Source of the DNA: Hymenobacter citatus
Lineage (GTDB): Bacteria; Bacteroidota; Bacteroidia; Cytophagales; Hymenobacteraceae
DNA length: 64,000 bases
Assembly: GCF_014333615.1 (NCBI RefSeq)
Contig: NZ_JACSCY010000001.1
Span: 1 to 64,000 of the forward strand
Direction of reading: 5' to 3'
This document shows positions 35,196-42,615 of this stretch, piece by piece. The translations under genes and the position numbers were made by a program. Each line of letters begins with the position of its first letter. Within the stretch, counting starts at the first letter, position 1. Under the pieces are notes generated by a model. That model made no database searches. It saw only the letters and a program-made list of their open reading frames with translations, and was not told where the DNA came from.

Positions 35196-35374
35196 AAACA
35201 GGATAATTGTATAACTATAGTATGACATAATAGAATTCAATTGAAAAAATATTTTATAAAATATATGAATAGTATAATAATGTATCCTACATTTGAAGCA
35301 GTTACTGCTGCCGTTGACGTCCGGGAGCAGCAACATCTTCTCAACCATTTCATTATTCACTAACCGTTCTTCAC
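35196..35374 (+). promoter_or_regulatory. AT-rich leader of the exosortase locus
   Basis: 35196-35285 is strikingly AT-rich for this genome (for example AAAATATTTTATAAAATATA near 35247-35266). TACATTTG at 35288-35295 fits the Bacteroidota -7 box TAnnTTTG, so transcription could begin near 35300, leaving an untranslated leader of about 75 nt before the ATG at 35375. No TTG at the standard -33 distance. Confidence 0.5.
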
Positions 35375-35584
35375 ATGAAGATTGTTACCAACGCATTGCG
35401 CTTTGCCATCACAGCCTTTCTGCTGACCCGCGCTGCCGCTCCTGCTCAAGCCAGCGATATCTTACTACCCGTACCAGTACAGGATTGCCCGCCGCCCACG
35501 CATGCTCCCATCGACGGTGGTGCTTCGGTACTGCTCGCTGGCGGCGCGGCCTACATGGTGCGTCGCATCCGGAAAAACAAATAA
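35375..35584 (+). CDS. Mini PID-CTERM protein, predicted exosortase substrate
   Basis: A 69-residue protein. Layout: signal peptide (about 1-26, ending APAQA), a mature stretch of only about 20 residues (ILLPVPVQDCPPPTHA, with one Cys), then a C-terminal tripartite sorting signal: the PIDGG motif, a hydrophobic segment (ASVLLAGGAAYMV) and a basic tail (RRIRKNK). This is the design of PEP-CTERM-like signals, here the PID variant associated with exosortase X. It is directly followed by a terminator and then the exosortase gene, which supports a substrate role. The mature product would be tiny. Confidence 0.85.
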   Translation: MKIVTNALRFAITAFLLTRAAAPAQASDILLPVPVQDCPPPTHAPIDGGASVLLAGGAAYMVRRIRKNK

Positions 35585-35592
35585 TGTGCAGG

Positions 35593-35646
35593 AGTAGCTT
35601 TCCGTTGTGCCTCTACCATACAGAAGAGGCACAACGGAAAGCTGCT
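35593..35646 (+). terminator. Strong terminator between substrate and exosortase genes
   Basis: 22-bp stem with one G-T pair (35593-35614 with 35625-35646; core TTTCCGTTGTGCCTCT), 10-nt loop, then TTTATTTTTTT. It would end most transcripts after the small substrate gene, letting only read-through reach the exosortase. Confidence 0.88.
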
Positions 35647-35680
35647 TTTATTTTTTTGCTTACTCTATAATAGTTGCTTT

Positions 35681-36229
35681 ATGCCCCGGCTACATCCGTT
35701 GTTGCGTGTAGGTATCATTGCCGTTAGCCTGTATCTGCTCTGGTTTTTTGGGTATGAGCAGTGGCTGGCACCAGATGGACGCTTAGACGCCGTGCTCATG
35801 CACAACCTAGCGGCCGCCGGCGCGGCTGTGCTGCGTATGGCAAACTACCAGGCTATGGTGCCCGATGCGCAATCCAACGTGCTGTTTCTCAATGGGGTGC
35901 CCGCCGTAGTAGTAAGTGCCCCCTGCGATGGATTGGTGTTGTATGCATTATTTACTGGCTTCGTGCTTGCCTTCCCAGGCCCAATACGCCATAAGCTGTG
36001 GTTTATTCCGCTCGGCAACTTACTGATCTACGGAATCAACGTGCTGCGTATTGCCGCCTTAGGTATCAACCAGTACTACGCACACGAGTCGGTGGATTTC
36101 AACCACCACTACACGTTTACGTTCGTTGTGTACGCCTTCATTTTCTTGCTCTGGATGTGGTGGGCCACGCGTCTGGCTACCCGCAAGTCTGCGCCTACCC
36201 AACCAGACACTACCTACGCGTATGCCTGA
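35681..36229 (+). CDS. xrtX: Exosortase (XrtX-like)
   Basis: A 182-residue integral membrane cysteine transpeptidase with about five helices. The exosortase catalytic set is visible: Cys82 in VVVSAPCDGLVLY, Arg123 in LLIYGINVLRIAALG, and His142/143 in FNHHYTFTFVVYAF. The protein should cut PID-CTERM signals at the inner membrane and pass the substrate on to an acceptor, as exosortases/archaeosortases do. The length is close to that of compact Bacteroidota exosortases. Its stop overlaps the next ATG, indicating translational coupling. The X subtype is assigned from memory of the family and the PID-CTERM partner. Confidence 0.88.
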   Translation: MPRLHPLLRVGIIAVSLYLLWFFGYEQWLAPDGRLDAVLMHNLAAAGAAVLRMANYQAMVPDAQSNVLFLNGVPAVVVSAPCDGLVLYALFTGFVLAFPGPIRHKLWFIPLGNLLIYGINVLRIAALGINQYYAHESVDFNHHYTFTFVVYAFIFLLWMWWATRLATRKSAPTQPDTTYAYA

Positions 36230-36749
36230 GGCTGCTCCCTACCCAATGCCAACACCGATGAGCATCTCTGCACCGCGCACGCTGCTGCGTTGGGGTGGAG
36301 TGGTACTGCTAGTGCTCTTCCTGTTTTGCCTGACGTGGTACACGGAGGAGTTCTACGCCTCTTTGACACCCGCATGGGAGCGTCTATTGGCTGCCATCGG
36401 TATCGGCTCTGCCATGCAGCACGATGAGGCCGCGCTGCACCTCATGAACCGGACGCGCAGTGTACCCGTTGCCGGCCTGTACGCTGTGCTGTACTTGGCT
36501 GCCTGCTTGGCATTAGTGCGATTGCTCTTGGTGAGTGCACAGCAATGGCGCTTGGCGATGTTGTTTTATGCAGTGGCAGGTGGAAGTGGGATATTGCTTT
36601 TGCTAGTAGGAAAACTGCTGGCCCTACCTGCCGCCTATGCCCTCAGCAGCCAGATCATTCATTTCATTCTGTCGCCGGTAGCTGTAATAATGCTGGTGCC
36701 AGTGCTACGGTGGTACGCACCCATCGCGCCGGCTGAAAGCACGCAGTAG
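36222..36749 (+). CDS. Exosortase-associated membrane protein
   Basis: A 175-residue protein with four predicted transmembrane helices (about 22-38, 86-106, 112-130, 140-160) and an extracytoplasmic loop rich in charged and aromatic residues (WYTEEFYASLTPAWERL). Its ATG at 36222 lies inside the end of the exosortase gene (8-bp overlap), so the two are very likely made together. It matches my recollection of a conserved 'XrtX-associated membrane protein' of Bacteroidota. Its job is unknown; it may help the sorting enzyme or hold the acceptor. Confidence 0.78.
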   Translation: MPEAAPYPMPTPMSISAPRTLLRWGGVVLLVLFLFCLTWYTEEFYASLTPAWERLLAAIGIGSAMQHDEAALHLMNRTRSVPVAGLYAVLYLAACLALVRLLLVSAQQWRLAMLFYAVAGGSGILLLLVGKLLALPAAYALSSQIIHFILSPVAVIMLVPVLRWYAPIAPAESTQ

Positions 36750-36816
36750 GGTTCATCGGGTGTAAGGGTAAATGGGGTAGCAGGGTTGGAGTAAAAAGTT
36801 CCGACTATTTTAGCCG

Positions 36817-36860
36817 ATGGCTGATGCAGTAGCAAGGCATATTGCTCCCGCATCAGCCAT
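36817..36860 (+). terminator. Hairpin after the exosortase operon
   Basis: 11-bp stem ATGGCTGATGC (36817-36827) with 36850-36860, and a nested AGCAA/TTGCT stem in the loop, followed by TGTTATTTTG. Ends 21 bp before the next ATG, so it might also influence the plug gene. Confidence 0.6.
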
Positions 36861-36881
36861 TGTTATTTTGCTTCTCGTCTT

Positions 36882-38225
36882 ATGCGCCTTTCCCCCATCC
36901 TGCTTTTCCTGCTTCTGGCTGCCGCTTGCGTGCCGCTGGGCACGCCCATTACCAGCACCGATACCACCCGCCAGGCTGCGCCTACCCCTGGCCAGCAAAC
37001 CACGCCGGCGTACTACGCCGACAAAACCCTGCGCTACCAGGATTATATCTATGACCCCAACGTGCGCTCGGTGCAGTGCTACGTGGGCACCAGCGGCAAC
37101 ACCGATATCTTCCAGCCGCCCATCGTGCCGCTGGCGCAGGGCTTACCCATCTTGCTGGAGTTTGATGTGCTGGGCACGCAGAGCCAGCGCCTCACGGCCA
37201 AGCTCATCCACTGCGACGTGGATTGGAAACCGTCCATCCTGACCGATATTCAGTTTCTGGACCAAATCAACGAGCAGCTAATTACGGACTACCGTACATC
37301 GGTAGGTACCAAGGTGCCTTACGTCCATTACAAAATGCAAGTGCCACGCGTGAAGCTCAGCGGCAACTACCTGCTGCTGGTGCAGGGACCCGGCAACACG
37401 CCGCTACTCTCGCGTCGCTTGCTGGTGTATGACACCAACGTGCAGCTGTTTTTGCAGCCCGGCCCTATTGCGGCCGGGGCCGAGCGTTATACGCTGCAAC
37501 AGCTCAACTTCGGCATCAGCTACGCGGGCTACCCCATCATCAATCCCTCGCAGGAGCTGAAAGTGATTCTGCGTCAGAACTTTCGGTGGGACAATGCCAA
37601 GTACAACCTGCGCCCTACCTTCGTGCGCGACGCGGAACAGCGGTTGGAGTATCAGTACTTCAACTTCGAGAATGCCTTTCCGGGCCTCAGCGAGTTTCGG
37701 CCGTTTGACCTGCGCTCCTTGCAAGTGATGGGGGTAGGCATGCTGAAGCTCGACCAGCAAGCCGTACCGAAAGCGGTACTGCTCAACCCCGACGCTAGCC
37801 GGGCCGGGGAGCCCTACACCCAGTATCCCGATATCAACGGGCAGCGTCTATTTGAGAGCCGCGAGTACGGCAACGGCGACACCAACGCCGACTACGCCAA
37901 CGTCACGTTTCAACTGCACGCCGAGCAGGCCGCGCCTGGCCCCGTGTACGTAATAGGCCAACTCACCGATTGGCAACTGCGCGAAGAATTCCGCCTCAGC
38001 TATGACGCCACCACGCAGTTTTATACGACCACGGTGCTGCTCAAGCAGGGCTACTACAACTACATCTACGCCACCCAAACTCCCCAGGGGGCAAATAGCG
38101 TGATGTGGGAAGGCTCGCACCAGGAAACCGAAAACCAATACGACCTCTTGGTATACTACCGCCCACCCGGCACCCGCGCCGACCTGCTCATTGGGTATCA
38201 GTCGGTGGATGTGAATAAGCGGTAG
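36882..38225 (+). CDS. Type IX secretion system plug protein (DUF5103)
   Basis: A 447-residue protein of the DUF5103 family. N-terminal signal with lipobox-like FLLLAAACVP; then the beta-sandwich N-domain (RYQDYIYDPNVRSVQCYV, LLEFDVLGTQSQRLTAKLIH, CDVDWKPS) and the C-terminal domain (EYGNGDTNADYANVTFQLHA, VYVIGQLTDW, KQGYYNYIYAT). In the Flavobacterium T9SS translocon this protein closes the periplasmic side of the SprA channel. The organism therefore probably uses T9SS. Stand-alone rightward gene between the exosortase locus and dnaN. Confidence 0.9.
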   Translation: MRLSPILLFLLLAAACVPLGTPITSTDTTRQAAPTPGQQTTPAYYADKTLRYQDYIYDPNVRSVQCYVGTSGNTDIFQPPIVPLAQGLPILLEFDVLGTQSQRLTAKLIHCDVDWKPSILTDIQFLDQINEQLITDYRTSVGTKVPYVHYKMQVPRVKLSGNYLLLVQGPGNTPLLSRRLLVYDTNVQLFLQPGPIAAGAERYTLQQLNFGISYAGYPIINPSQELKVILRQNFRWDNAKYNLRPTFVRDAEQRLEYQYFNFENAFPGLSEFRPFDLRSLQVMGVGMLKLDQQAVPKAVLLNPDASRAGEPYTQYPDINGQRLFESREYGNGDTNADYANVTFQLHAEQAAPGPVYVIGQLTDWQLREEFRLSYDATTQFYTTTVLLKQGYYNYIYATQTPQGANSVMWEGSHQETENQYDLLVYYRPPGTRADLLIGYQSVDVNKR

Positions 38226-38249
38226 GGTAGAGGGCAAGGGTAGGATAAT

Positions 38250-38347
38250 AGAACGTCATTCCGAGCTTGTCGAGGAATCTCGCTTGATAGTGATTTCTAT
38301 CCGGCGTCAGCACGCGAGATTCCTCGACAAGCTCGGAATGACGTTCT
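38250..38347. repeat. REPIN-like inverted repeat, family 1 (TTCC/GGAA type)
   Basis: Perfect 34-bp arms (38250-38283, 38314-38347). Core: GTCA-TTCC-GAGCTTGTCGA-GGAA-TCTCG. A further GAATGACGT word follows at 38352. Lies between the plug gene and dnaN. Confidence 0.9.
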
Positions 38348-38411
38348 TCTTAGAATGACGTGCCACATGAAATGACGTTCCAGCAAGTAGAAAACTCCGG
38401 TAGCGGTTTCC

Positions 38412-38419
38412 TATCTTTG
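38412..38419 (+). promoter_or_regulatory. Candidate -7 box of dnaN
   Basis: TATCTTTG matches TAnnTTTG exactly, 35 bp before the dnaN ATG. No clear TTG at -33. Confidence 0.5.
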
Positions 38420-38454
38420 CTTTCTACTTACTAAAGCTCAAACACCCCGCCGAT

Positions 38455-39579
38455 ATGAAATTTATCGTCTCGTCTTCCGCCTTGCTCAAGCAGCTCCAGA
38501 GCATCAATGGCGTAGTCACGAACAACCCCGTGGTGCCTATTTTGGAGAACTTTCTCTTCGAAATTGAGGACGGCAAGCTGACGATTACGGCCTCTGACCT
38601 GGAAACGTCGATGATGACGGAGCTGCCCGTGGAGGCCCGCGAAAGCGGCCGCATTGCGGCTCCGGCCCGCATTCTGCTCGATACGCTCAAGAACCTACCC
38701 GACCAGCCCGTGACGTTTACGCTGGATGAGGAAACCTATACCATCGAAATTGCCAGCTCCAACGGCCGCTACAAGCTGGCGGGCGAGAATGCCACCGATT
38801 TTCCCCGCGTGCCGGTGGTGAAAGGCTCGGCGCCGGTAGAGATTCCGTCGTCGTCGCTGGCGCGGGCCATCAACAAGACCATCTTCGCGGTGAGCACCGA
38901 CGAGCTGCGCCCCGCCATGACGGGCATCCTGGTGCAGTTGGCTGATAATCAGGTGACCTTCGTGGCCACCGATGGCCACCGTCTGCTGCGCTACCGCCGC
39001 TCCGACGTGGGCGCGGGCCAGACGGCCAACATCATCATTCCGCGCAAGGCGTTCAACCTGTTGAAAGGCGCCCTACCCTCGGAGGCTACGCCCGTGACGG
39101 TGGAGTTCAACACCTCCAACGCCTTCTTCAGCTTCAACCAGATGCGCTTAGTATGCCGCCTGATTGACGAGCGCTACCCCGATTATGAGAACGTAATCCC
39201 CGTGAGCAACCCTAACCGCCTCATCATTGGCCGGCAGGAAATTCTGAACACGGTGAAGCGTATCAGCATCTACTCCAACAAAACCACTCACCAGGTGCGC
39301 CTGCGCCTGGCTGGCTCCGAGCTAACGGTTTCGGCCGAGGATCTGGACTTCTCCAACGAAGCCAAAGAGGTGCTGGCCTGCCAGTACGACGGCGAGGACA
39401 TGGAAATCGGCTTCAATGCCCGTTTCCTGCAAGAGATGCTGTCGAATATTGACTCTGAGGAAATTACGCTGGAGCTGAGCACGCCCAACCGCGCTGGCCT
39501 GCTGATGCCTACCACGCCGGATGACAACGAGAACATCCTGATGCTGGTGATGCCCGTGATGCTGAACAACTATGTATAA
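38455..39579 (+). CDS. dnaN: DNA polymerase III beta subunit (sliding clamp)
   Basis: A 374-residue protein with the three repeated clamp domains of about 125 residues each. Recognisable parts: MKFIVSSSALLKQLQSINGV, FEIEDGKLTITASDLE, VTFVATDGHRLLRYRRS, and the C-terminal LVMPVMLNNYV that contributes to the protein-binding cleft. It forms a dimeric ring that tethers polymerase to DNA. It is not next to dnaA or recF here, which is common in Bacteroidota. gldC follows in the same direction. Confidence 0.97.
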   Translation: MKFIVSSSALLKQLQSINGVVTNNPVVPILENFLFEIEDGKLTITASDLETSMMTELPVEARESGRIAAPARILLDTLKNLPDQPVTFTLDEETYTIEIASSNGRYKLAGENATDFPRVPVVKGSAPVEIPSSSLARAINKTIFAVSTDELRPAMTGILVQLADNQVTFVATDGHRLLRYRRSDVGAGQTANIIIPRKAFNLLKGALPSEATPVTVEFNTSNAFFSFNQMRLVCRLIDERYPDYENVIPVSNPNRLIIGRQEILNTVKRISIYSNKTTHQVRLRLAGSELTVSAEDLDFSNEAKEVLACQYDGEDMEIGFNARFLQEMLSNIDSEEITLELSTPNRAGLLMPTTPDDNENILMLVMPVMLNNYV

Positions 39580-39712
39580 GGGCTGAATAGTTTGATTGTT
39601 AAATGGTTGGTCGTACATACGGCTGACCATTTTTCGTATTAAACCATCCTGCTTTTTCTTTTGAATGCCGAATAGAAAACTATTTGGTCATTCAACCATT
39701 TACTCATTCACT

Positions 39713-40051
39713 ATGAAGAAGTCTGAAATTCACTTTAGCATCGCCCTCGACGACCAAAAGGTACCCGAGGCCATCAGCTGGCAGGCCACCGATGCGGGGC
39801 CAAACATTCACTTTGCCAAGGCCATCAACATTGCCCTGTGGGACCGGGACGAGCGCGGCACCATGAAGATTGACCTGTGGACCAAGGACATGCCCGTAGA
39901 CGACATGAAGCGTTTCTACGTGGATACGATGGGCGCTATGGCCGAGAGCCTGCAAACCGCCACCAGCGACGATAAAATGGCCCGCCGCATCCGCGAAGTA
40001 TGCCGTGAGCTGATGGACCATATCGAAGAGGAAGAGCGCAAAGCCAAATAA
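39713..40051 (+). CDS. gldC: Gliding motility protein GldC
   Basis: A 112-residue cytoplasmic protein: MKKSEIHFSIALDDQKVPEA, then ISWQATDA, AKAINIALWDRDERGTMKID, LWTKDMPVDDMKRFYVDTM. This matches GldC, required for full gliding motility in Flavobacterium johnsoniae and conserved also in non-gliding Bacteroidota. gldB is not adjacent. The ATG at 39713 gives the standard length; the upstream frame is leader. A strong terminator follows. Confidence 0.9.
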   Translation: MKKSEIHFSIALDDQKVPEAISWQATDAGPNIHFAKAINIALWDRDERGTMKIDLWTKDMPVDDMKRFYVDTMGAMAESLQTATSDDKMARRIREVCRELMDHIEEEERKAK

Positions 40052-40071
40052 GCCCTGTGCCCGTAATACAC

Positions 40072-40109
40072 ATAAAAGGCCCCGCCAAGTATTTGGCGGG
40101 GCCTTTTAT
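40072..40109 (+). terminator. Terminator of gldC
   Basis: Perfect 17-bp stem (ATAAAAGGCCCCGCCAA, 40072-40088, with 40093-40109), GTAT loop, T-rich 3' side. Can act in both directions, as the next gene converges. Confidence 0.9.
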
Positions 40110-40126
40110 ATAAAAAGAAGTGGATC

Positions 40127-40681
40127 TTAGCGGCTGCCGTCGGCCTTTGCAGCGCCGCGGGCGCGGGTAGCAGCTGGGCGTGGGTCTGTCGTGTTTTTTG
40201 CTGGACCAATGGTAGCACCGTTGGTGCTAACGGGTGCAGGGTCGCGCACTGATTTCACAAACTGGGCATCGGCATTTTGCATCGCAAAGTCTTTTGCGAC
40301 TTTGTTGTACGCAGCGCGCTGGCCGTAATAGTCGGTATACTGATCGTTACTCAAAACGCCTCGCAAAGCAGCGTCGCGTTGTCGGCACACCTCATCGCAC
40401 TGCTGGTCGATGGCCTTTTGATTACCTGCATTTTGCTGCGCAATAGCAGCCATTTTTTGTGCCTGCGCAGCATTGATGGCCTCTACCCGGCTGGACTGGT
40501 ACCCATTCAGGCGAAGGTCGCGGGCCATTTGGGCAGAGAGACGGTCCGCCTTGATTTCCTGGGCGTTCAGGCGAGGCGTACTCTGCGTTTTATCGCGGGG
40601 AATAACCGTAGAAACCTGCTGCGCCTGTGCGCCGAGAGCGGCTACAAGGACTAGCGCAACGGTAGCAATTTGCTTTTTCAT
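40127..40681 (-). CDS. Secreted hypothetical protein, Ala/Gln-rich
   Basis: A 184-residue protein with a signal peptide (MKKQIATVALVLVAALGAQA, then QQV). The mature part is helical and rich in Ala, Gln, Arg and Asp (LNGYQSSRVEAINAAQAQKM), reminiscent of Spy/DUF4890-like periplasmic helical proteins, with one CDEVC pair. The C-terminus is a low-complexity Pro/Ala/Arg tail. I cannot name a function. The ATG at 40681 is chosen for the signal peptide. Confidence 0.65.
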   Translation of the reverse strand: MKKQIATVALVLVAALGAQAQQVSTVIPRDKTQSTPRLNAQEIKADRLSAQMARDLRLNGYQSSRVEAINAAQAQKMAAIAQQNAGNQKAIDQQCDEVCRQRDAALRGVLSNDQYTDYYGQRAAYNKVAKDFAMQNADAQFVKSVRDPAPVSTNGATIGPAKNTTDPRPAATRARGAAKADGSR

Positions 40682-40794
40682 GAGTATACAGTAGGAGCAG
40701 TTCAACATCACATGCCAAGCGGTATAGCTAAGGCACTACCCGCCAGCGTGTTCTTTTTAACGCATACGGGCGCGAAGTAGTTTAGCTGAGGCAG

Positions 40795-40855
40795 AAACCA
40801 GAACGTCATTTCAACCAGCAGAGAAAGCCCGCTGGTTAAAATGACGTTCTGGTTT
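40795..40855. repeat. Short family-1-related inverted repeat
   Basis: 25-bp arms (40795-40819, 40831-40855) with one mismatch and an 11-bp spacer. Starts AAACCAGAACGTCATTTCAA; the TTTC...GAAA mini-stem is present on the left. Sits just after the dcd stop codon, where it may also act as a terminator. Confidence 0.75.
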
Positions 40856-40867
40856 ATAGCTGTTGAG

Positions 40868-41404
40868 TTAAAAACTGTTCTTCCACATCATCGACTCCAC
40901 TGGCTTATCGGTGCGGTCGTTGTACTTGGCGTTGGCTTTGCGATTGTAGAACGTCTGCACGTCGCCTTGCACAGCGAAGTAAATCAGTTGGCCCACCGGC
41001 ATGCCGTGGTACACACGTACGGGCATTGACACGCTGATTTCCAGCGTCCAGGTGTTGCAGAAGCCAATGTCGCCCTTGCCGGCCGTGGCGTGAATATCAA
41101 TGCCGAGGCGACCTACGCTGCTCTTGCCTTCCAGGAAGGGTACGTGCGCGTGGCTCTCGGTGTACTCTTCCGTCACGCCCAGGTATAAAACGCCGGGCTC
41201 CAGCACAAAACCTTCTTCTGTAATCTCGAATGTGCTGATTTCGTTGTGTTTACGAGCATCCAGTACGCTGTCTTTGTAGGTGGCCAGGTAGCGGCCCAGA
41301 TGCACATCGTAGGAGTTGGTGCCAAGGCAGCCTCGCTCAAACGGCTCAATGACAATATTGCCCCGCTCTATTTCGGCGAGAATCTGCTGATCGGTAAGAA
41401 TCAT
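40868..41404 (-). CDS. dcd: dCTP deaminase
   Basis: A 178-residue trimeric enzyme that makes dUTP from dCTP for thymidylate synthesis. Seen: MILTDQQILAEIERGNIVIE, GCLGTNSYDVHLGRYLATY, LEGKSSVGRLGIDIHATAG and GDIGFCNTWTLEISVSMPVR with the catalytic Glu and Arg/Ser substrate contacts. It could also be the bifunctional dUTP-forming type, which cannot be excluded by sequence alone. The ATG at 41404 is preferred over one three codons upstream. Confidence 0.93.
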   Translation of the reverse strand: MILTDQQILAEIERGNIVIEPFERGCLGTNSYDVHLGRYLATYKDSVLDARKHNEISTFEITEEGFVLEPGVLYLGVTEEYTESHAHVPFLEGKSSVGRLGIDIHATAGKGDIGFCNTWTLEISVSMPVRVYHGMPVGQLIYFAVQGDVQTFYNRKANAKYNDRTDKPVESMMWKNSF

Positions 41405-41427
41405 GAATTTCAATTAAAAATTAATTT

Positions 41428-41532
41428 GCTGCCCGTCATTTCGAACGCAGTGAGAAATCTCGCGTGCTGATGGCAGATACTAGCTTTCGTCAGCACGCGA
41501 GATTCCGCGACAAGCTCGGAATGACGGGCAGC
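41428..41532. repeat. REPIN-like inverted repeat, family 1 (mixed TTTC/GAAA and TTCC arms)
   Basis: 43-bp arms (41428-41470, 41490-41532) with several mismatches. Left arm: GTCA-TTTC-GAACGCAGTGA-GAAA-TCTCGCGTGCTGA. The right arm read in reverse has TTCC with a partly decayed partner. Lies between dcd and the next leftward gene. Confidence 0.85.
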
Positions 41533-41571
41533 GAACGGGTTGCAATCCTTCATTTTACTTCCTACTTAAAA

Positions 41572-42390
41572 TCACTCGTCCTCGTATCGGTCAGAGGGAA
41601 GTTGGTCAGAGGAGCGGGTGGCGTGGGTAGGGTCTAGCTCGTTGAGGCGGGCGCGCATCTCGGGCAGCACGCTGGTGAGCACATAGAGCAAGCCCAGAGA
41701 GCTACTCAGGGCCAGTAGCAGCGTGAGGTAATCGAACCAGTCGTGGGTGCTGGGAACGTCGGCGGAGCGAATGATGGGGCCGCCAGAGCTAGGTGCTACC
41801 ACCTCGGGCTGGGGCGCAACGTCTTCTAGCTCAGAGGCATCGCCGGAGGGCAGGGTAGTGGCATCGGCCGGCGGCACGGTAGCGGCATCGGTGGCCAGCT
41901 CGTCGGGCGTGGGGTCCTGGGAGGCGTTGAACTGGGCCGTGGCCTGCTTGATGATACGCTGTTCGGCGCGGATAAGGGCAATACGCTCGTCGCGCGGGAT
42001 GACGCTGATGAAGAATTCGAAATTCTTATCGATGAGCAAGCCATTGAGCTGGCGCTCAAACTCAGCCAGATCGGTGCGGCCTTTACCAAAGCGGTTTTTG
42101 AAGCGCTCCGACAGGTCGTTATAGTTCAAGAATAGCTTTTTCAGTTCCGCGTTGCCATTAAAGTCGTCGAACTGCTTGCGCTGCTGTTGCGTGCGCAGCG
42201 ACACTGGGAACTTGCGCCGCGTAAAGGTCTTGTCGTAGACCGTCTCCATGGTGCGGAAATTCAGCTCGTCCACGGTGCGGTCAAACAGCCGCTTGTTGGC
42301 CACGGCGGGTGCTTCGGCTTGCGCCCATGCTACTGCCGGCGCCAACCACGTCAGCAATACAACCAAAAATAAACAACGGACTTGAAGCAT
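41572..42390 (-). CDS. Exported membrane-anchored hypothetical protein
   Basis: A 272-residue protein with a signal peptide (MLQVRCLFLVVLLTWLAPAV), a soluble helical part (KTFTRRKFPVSLRTQQQRKQ, ELKKLFLNYNDLSERFKNRF), a Pro/Ala/Asp linker, a second transmembrane helix (about 222-242, YLTLLLALSSSLGLLYVLTS) and a short acidic tail ending SDRYEDE. Not recognised. The acidic tail probably faces the cytoplasm. A -7 box lies just upstream. Confidence 0.62.
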   Translation of the reverse strand: MLQVRCLFLVVLLTWLAPAVAWAQAEAPAVANKRLFDRTVDELNFRTMETVYDKTFTRRKFPVSLRTQQQRKQFDDFNGNAELKKLFLNYNDLSERFKNRFGKGRTDLAEFERQLNGLLIDKNFEFFISVIPRDERIALIRAEQRIIKQATAQFNASQDPTPDELATDAATVPPADATTLPSGDASELEDVAPQPEVVAPSSGGPIIRSADVPSTHDWFDYLTLLLALSSSLGLLYVLTSVLPEMRARLNELDPTHATRSSDQLPSDRYEDE

Positions 42391-42408
42391 AGCGGCGCAG
42401 ATTTGCCG

Positions 42409-42416
42409 CAAAGGTA
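42409..42416 (-). promoter_or_regulatory. Candidate -7 box of the anchored hypothetical
   Basis: Minus-strand TACCTTTG matches TAnnTTTG, 19 bp upstream of the ATG at 42390. Confidence 0.45.
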
Positions 42417-42446
42417 GGCAATGCAGAGAGGTGAAATGGTGAAATT

Positions 42447-42610
42447 GTGAGTTTGTGAAATGGTGAGTGGAAAGCGCCTGTCATCCTGAGCTTGCGAAGG
42501 ACCTTCTCACGCAAGAACGACAAGCGTACCAACGACTCGTTCAACTGTTATAAGGTCCTTCGCAAGCTCAGGATGACAGGCGCTTTCCACTCACCATTTC
42601 ACAAACTCAC
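42447..42610. repeat. REPIN-like inverted repeat, family 1 (composite, 59-bp arms)
   Basis: Perfect 59-bp arms (42447-42505, 42552-42610). Inner part is the TCCT/AGGA core; outer part is GTGAGTTTGTGAAATGGTGA minisatellite. Same composite design and arm length as at 19-178 but a different outer sequence. Confidence 0.9.
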
Positions 42611-42615
42611 CACTT

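Noticed and set aside
35293..35670. 125-codon frame overlapping the PID-CTERM gene
   Set aside because: Out of frame with the signal-peptide/PIDGG protein and running through the terminator; no domain.
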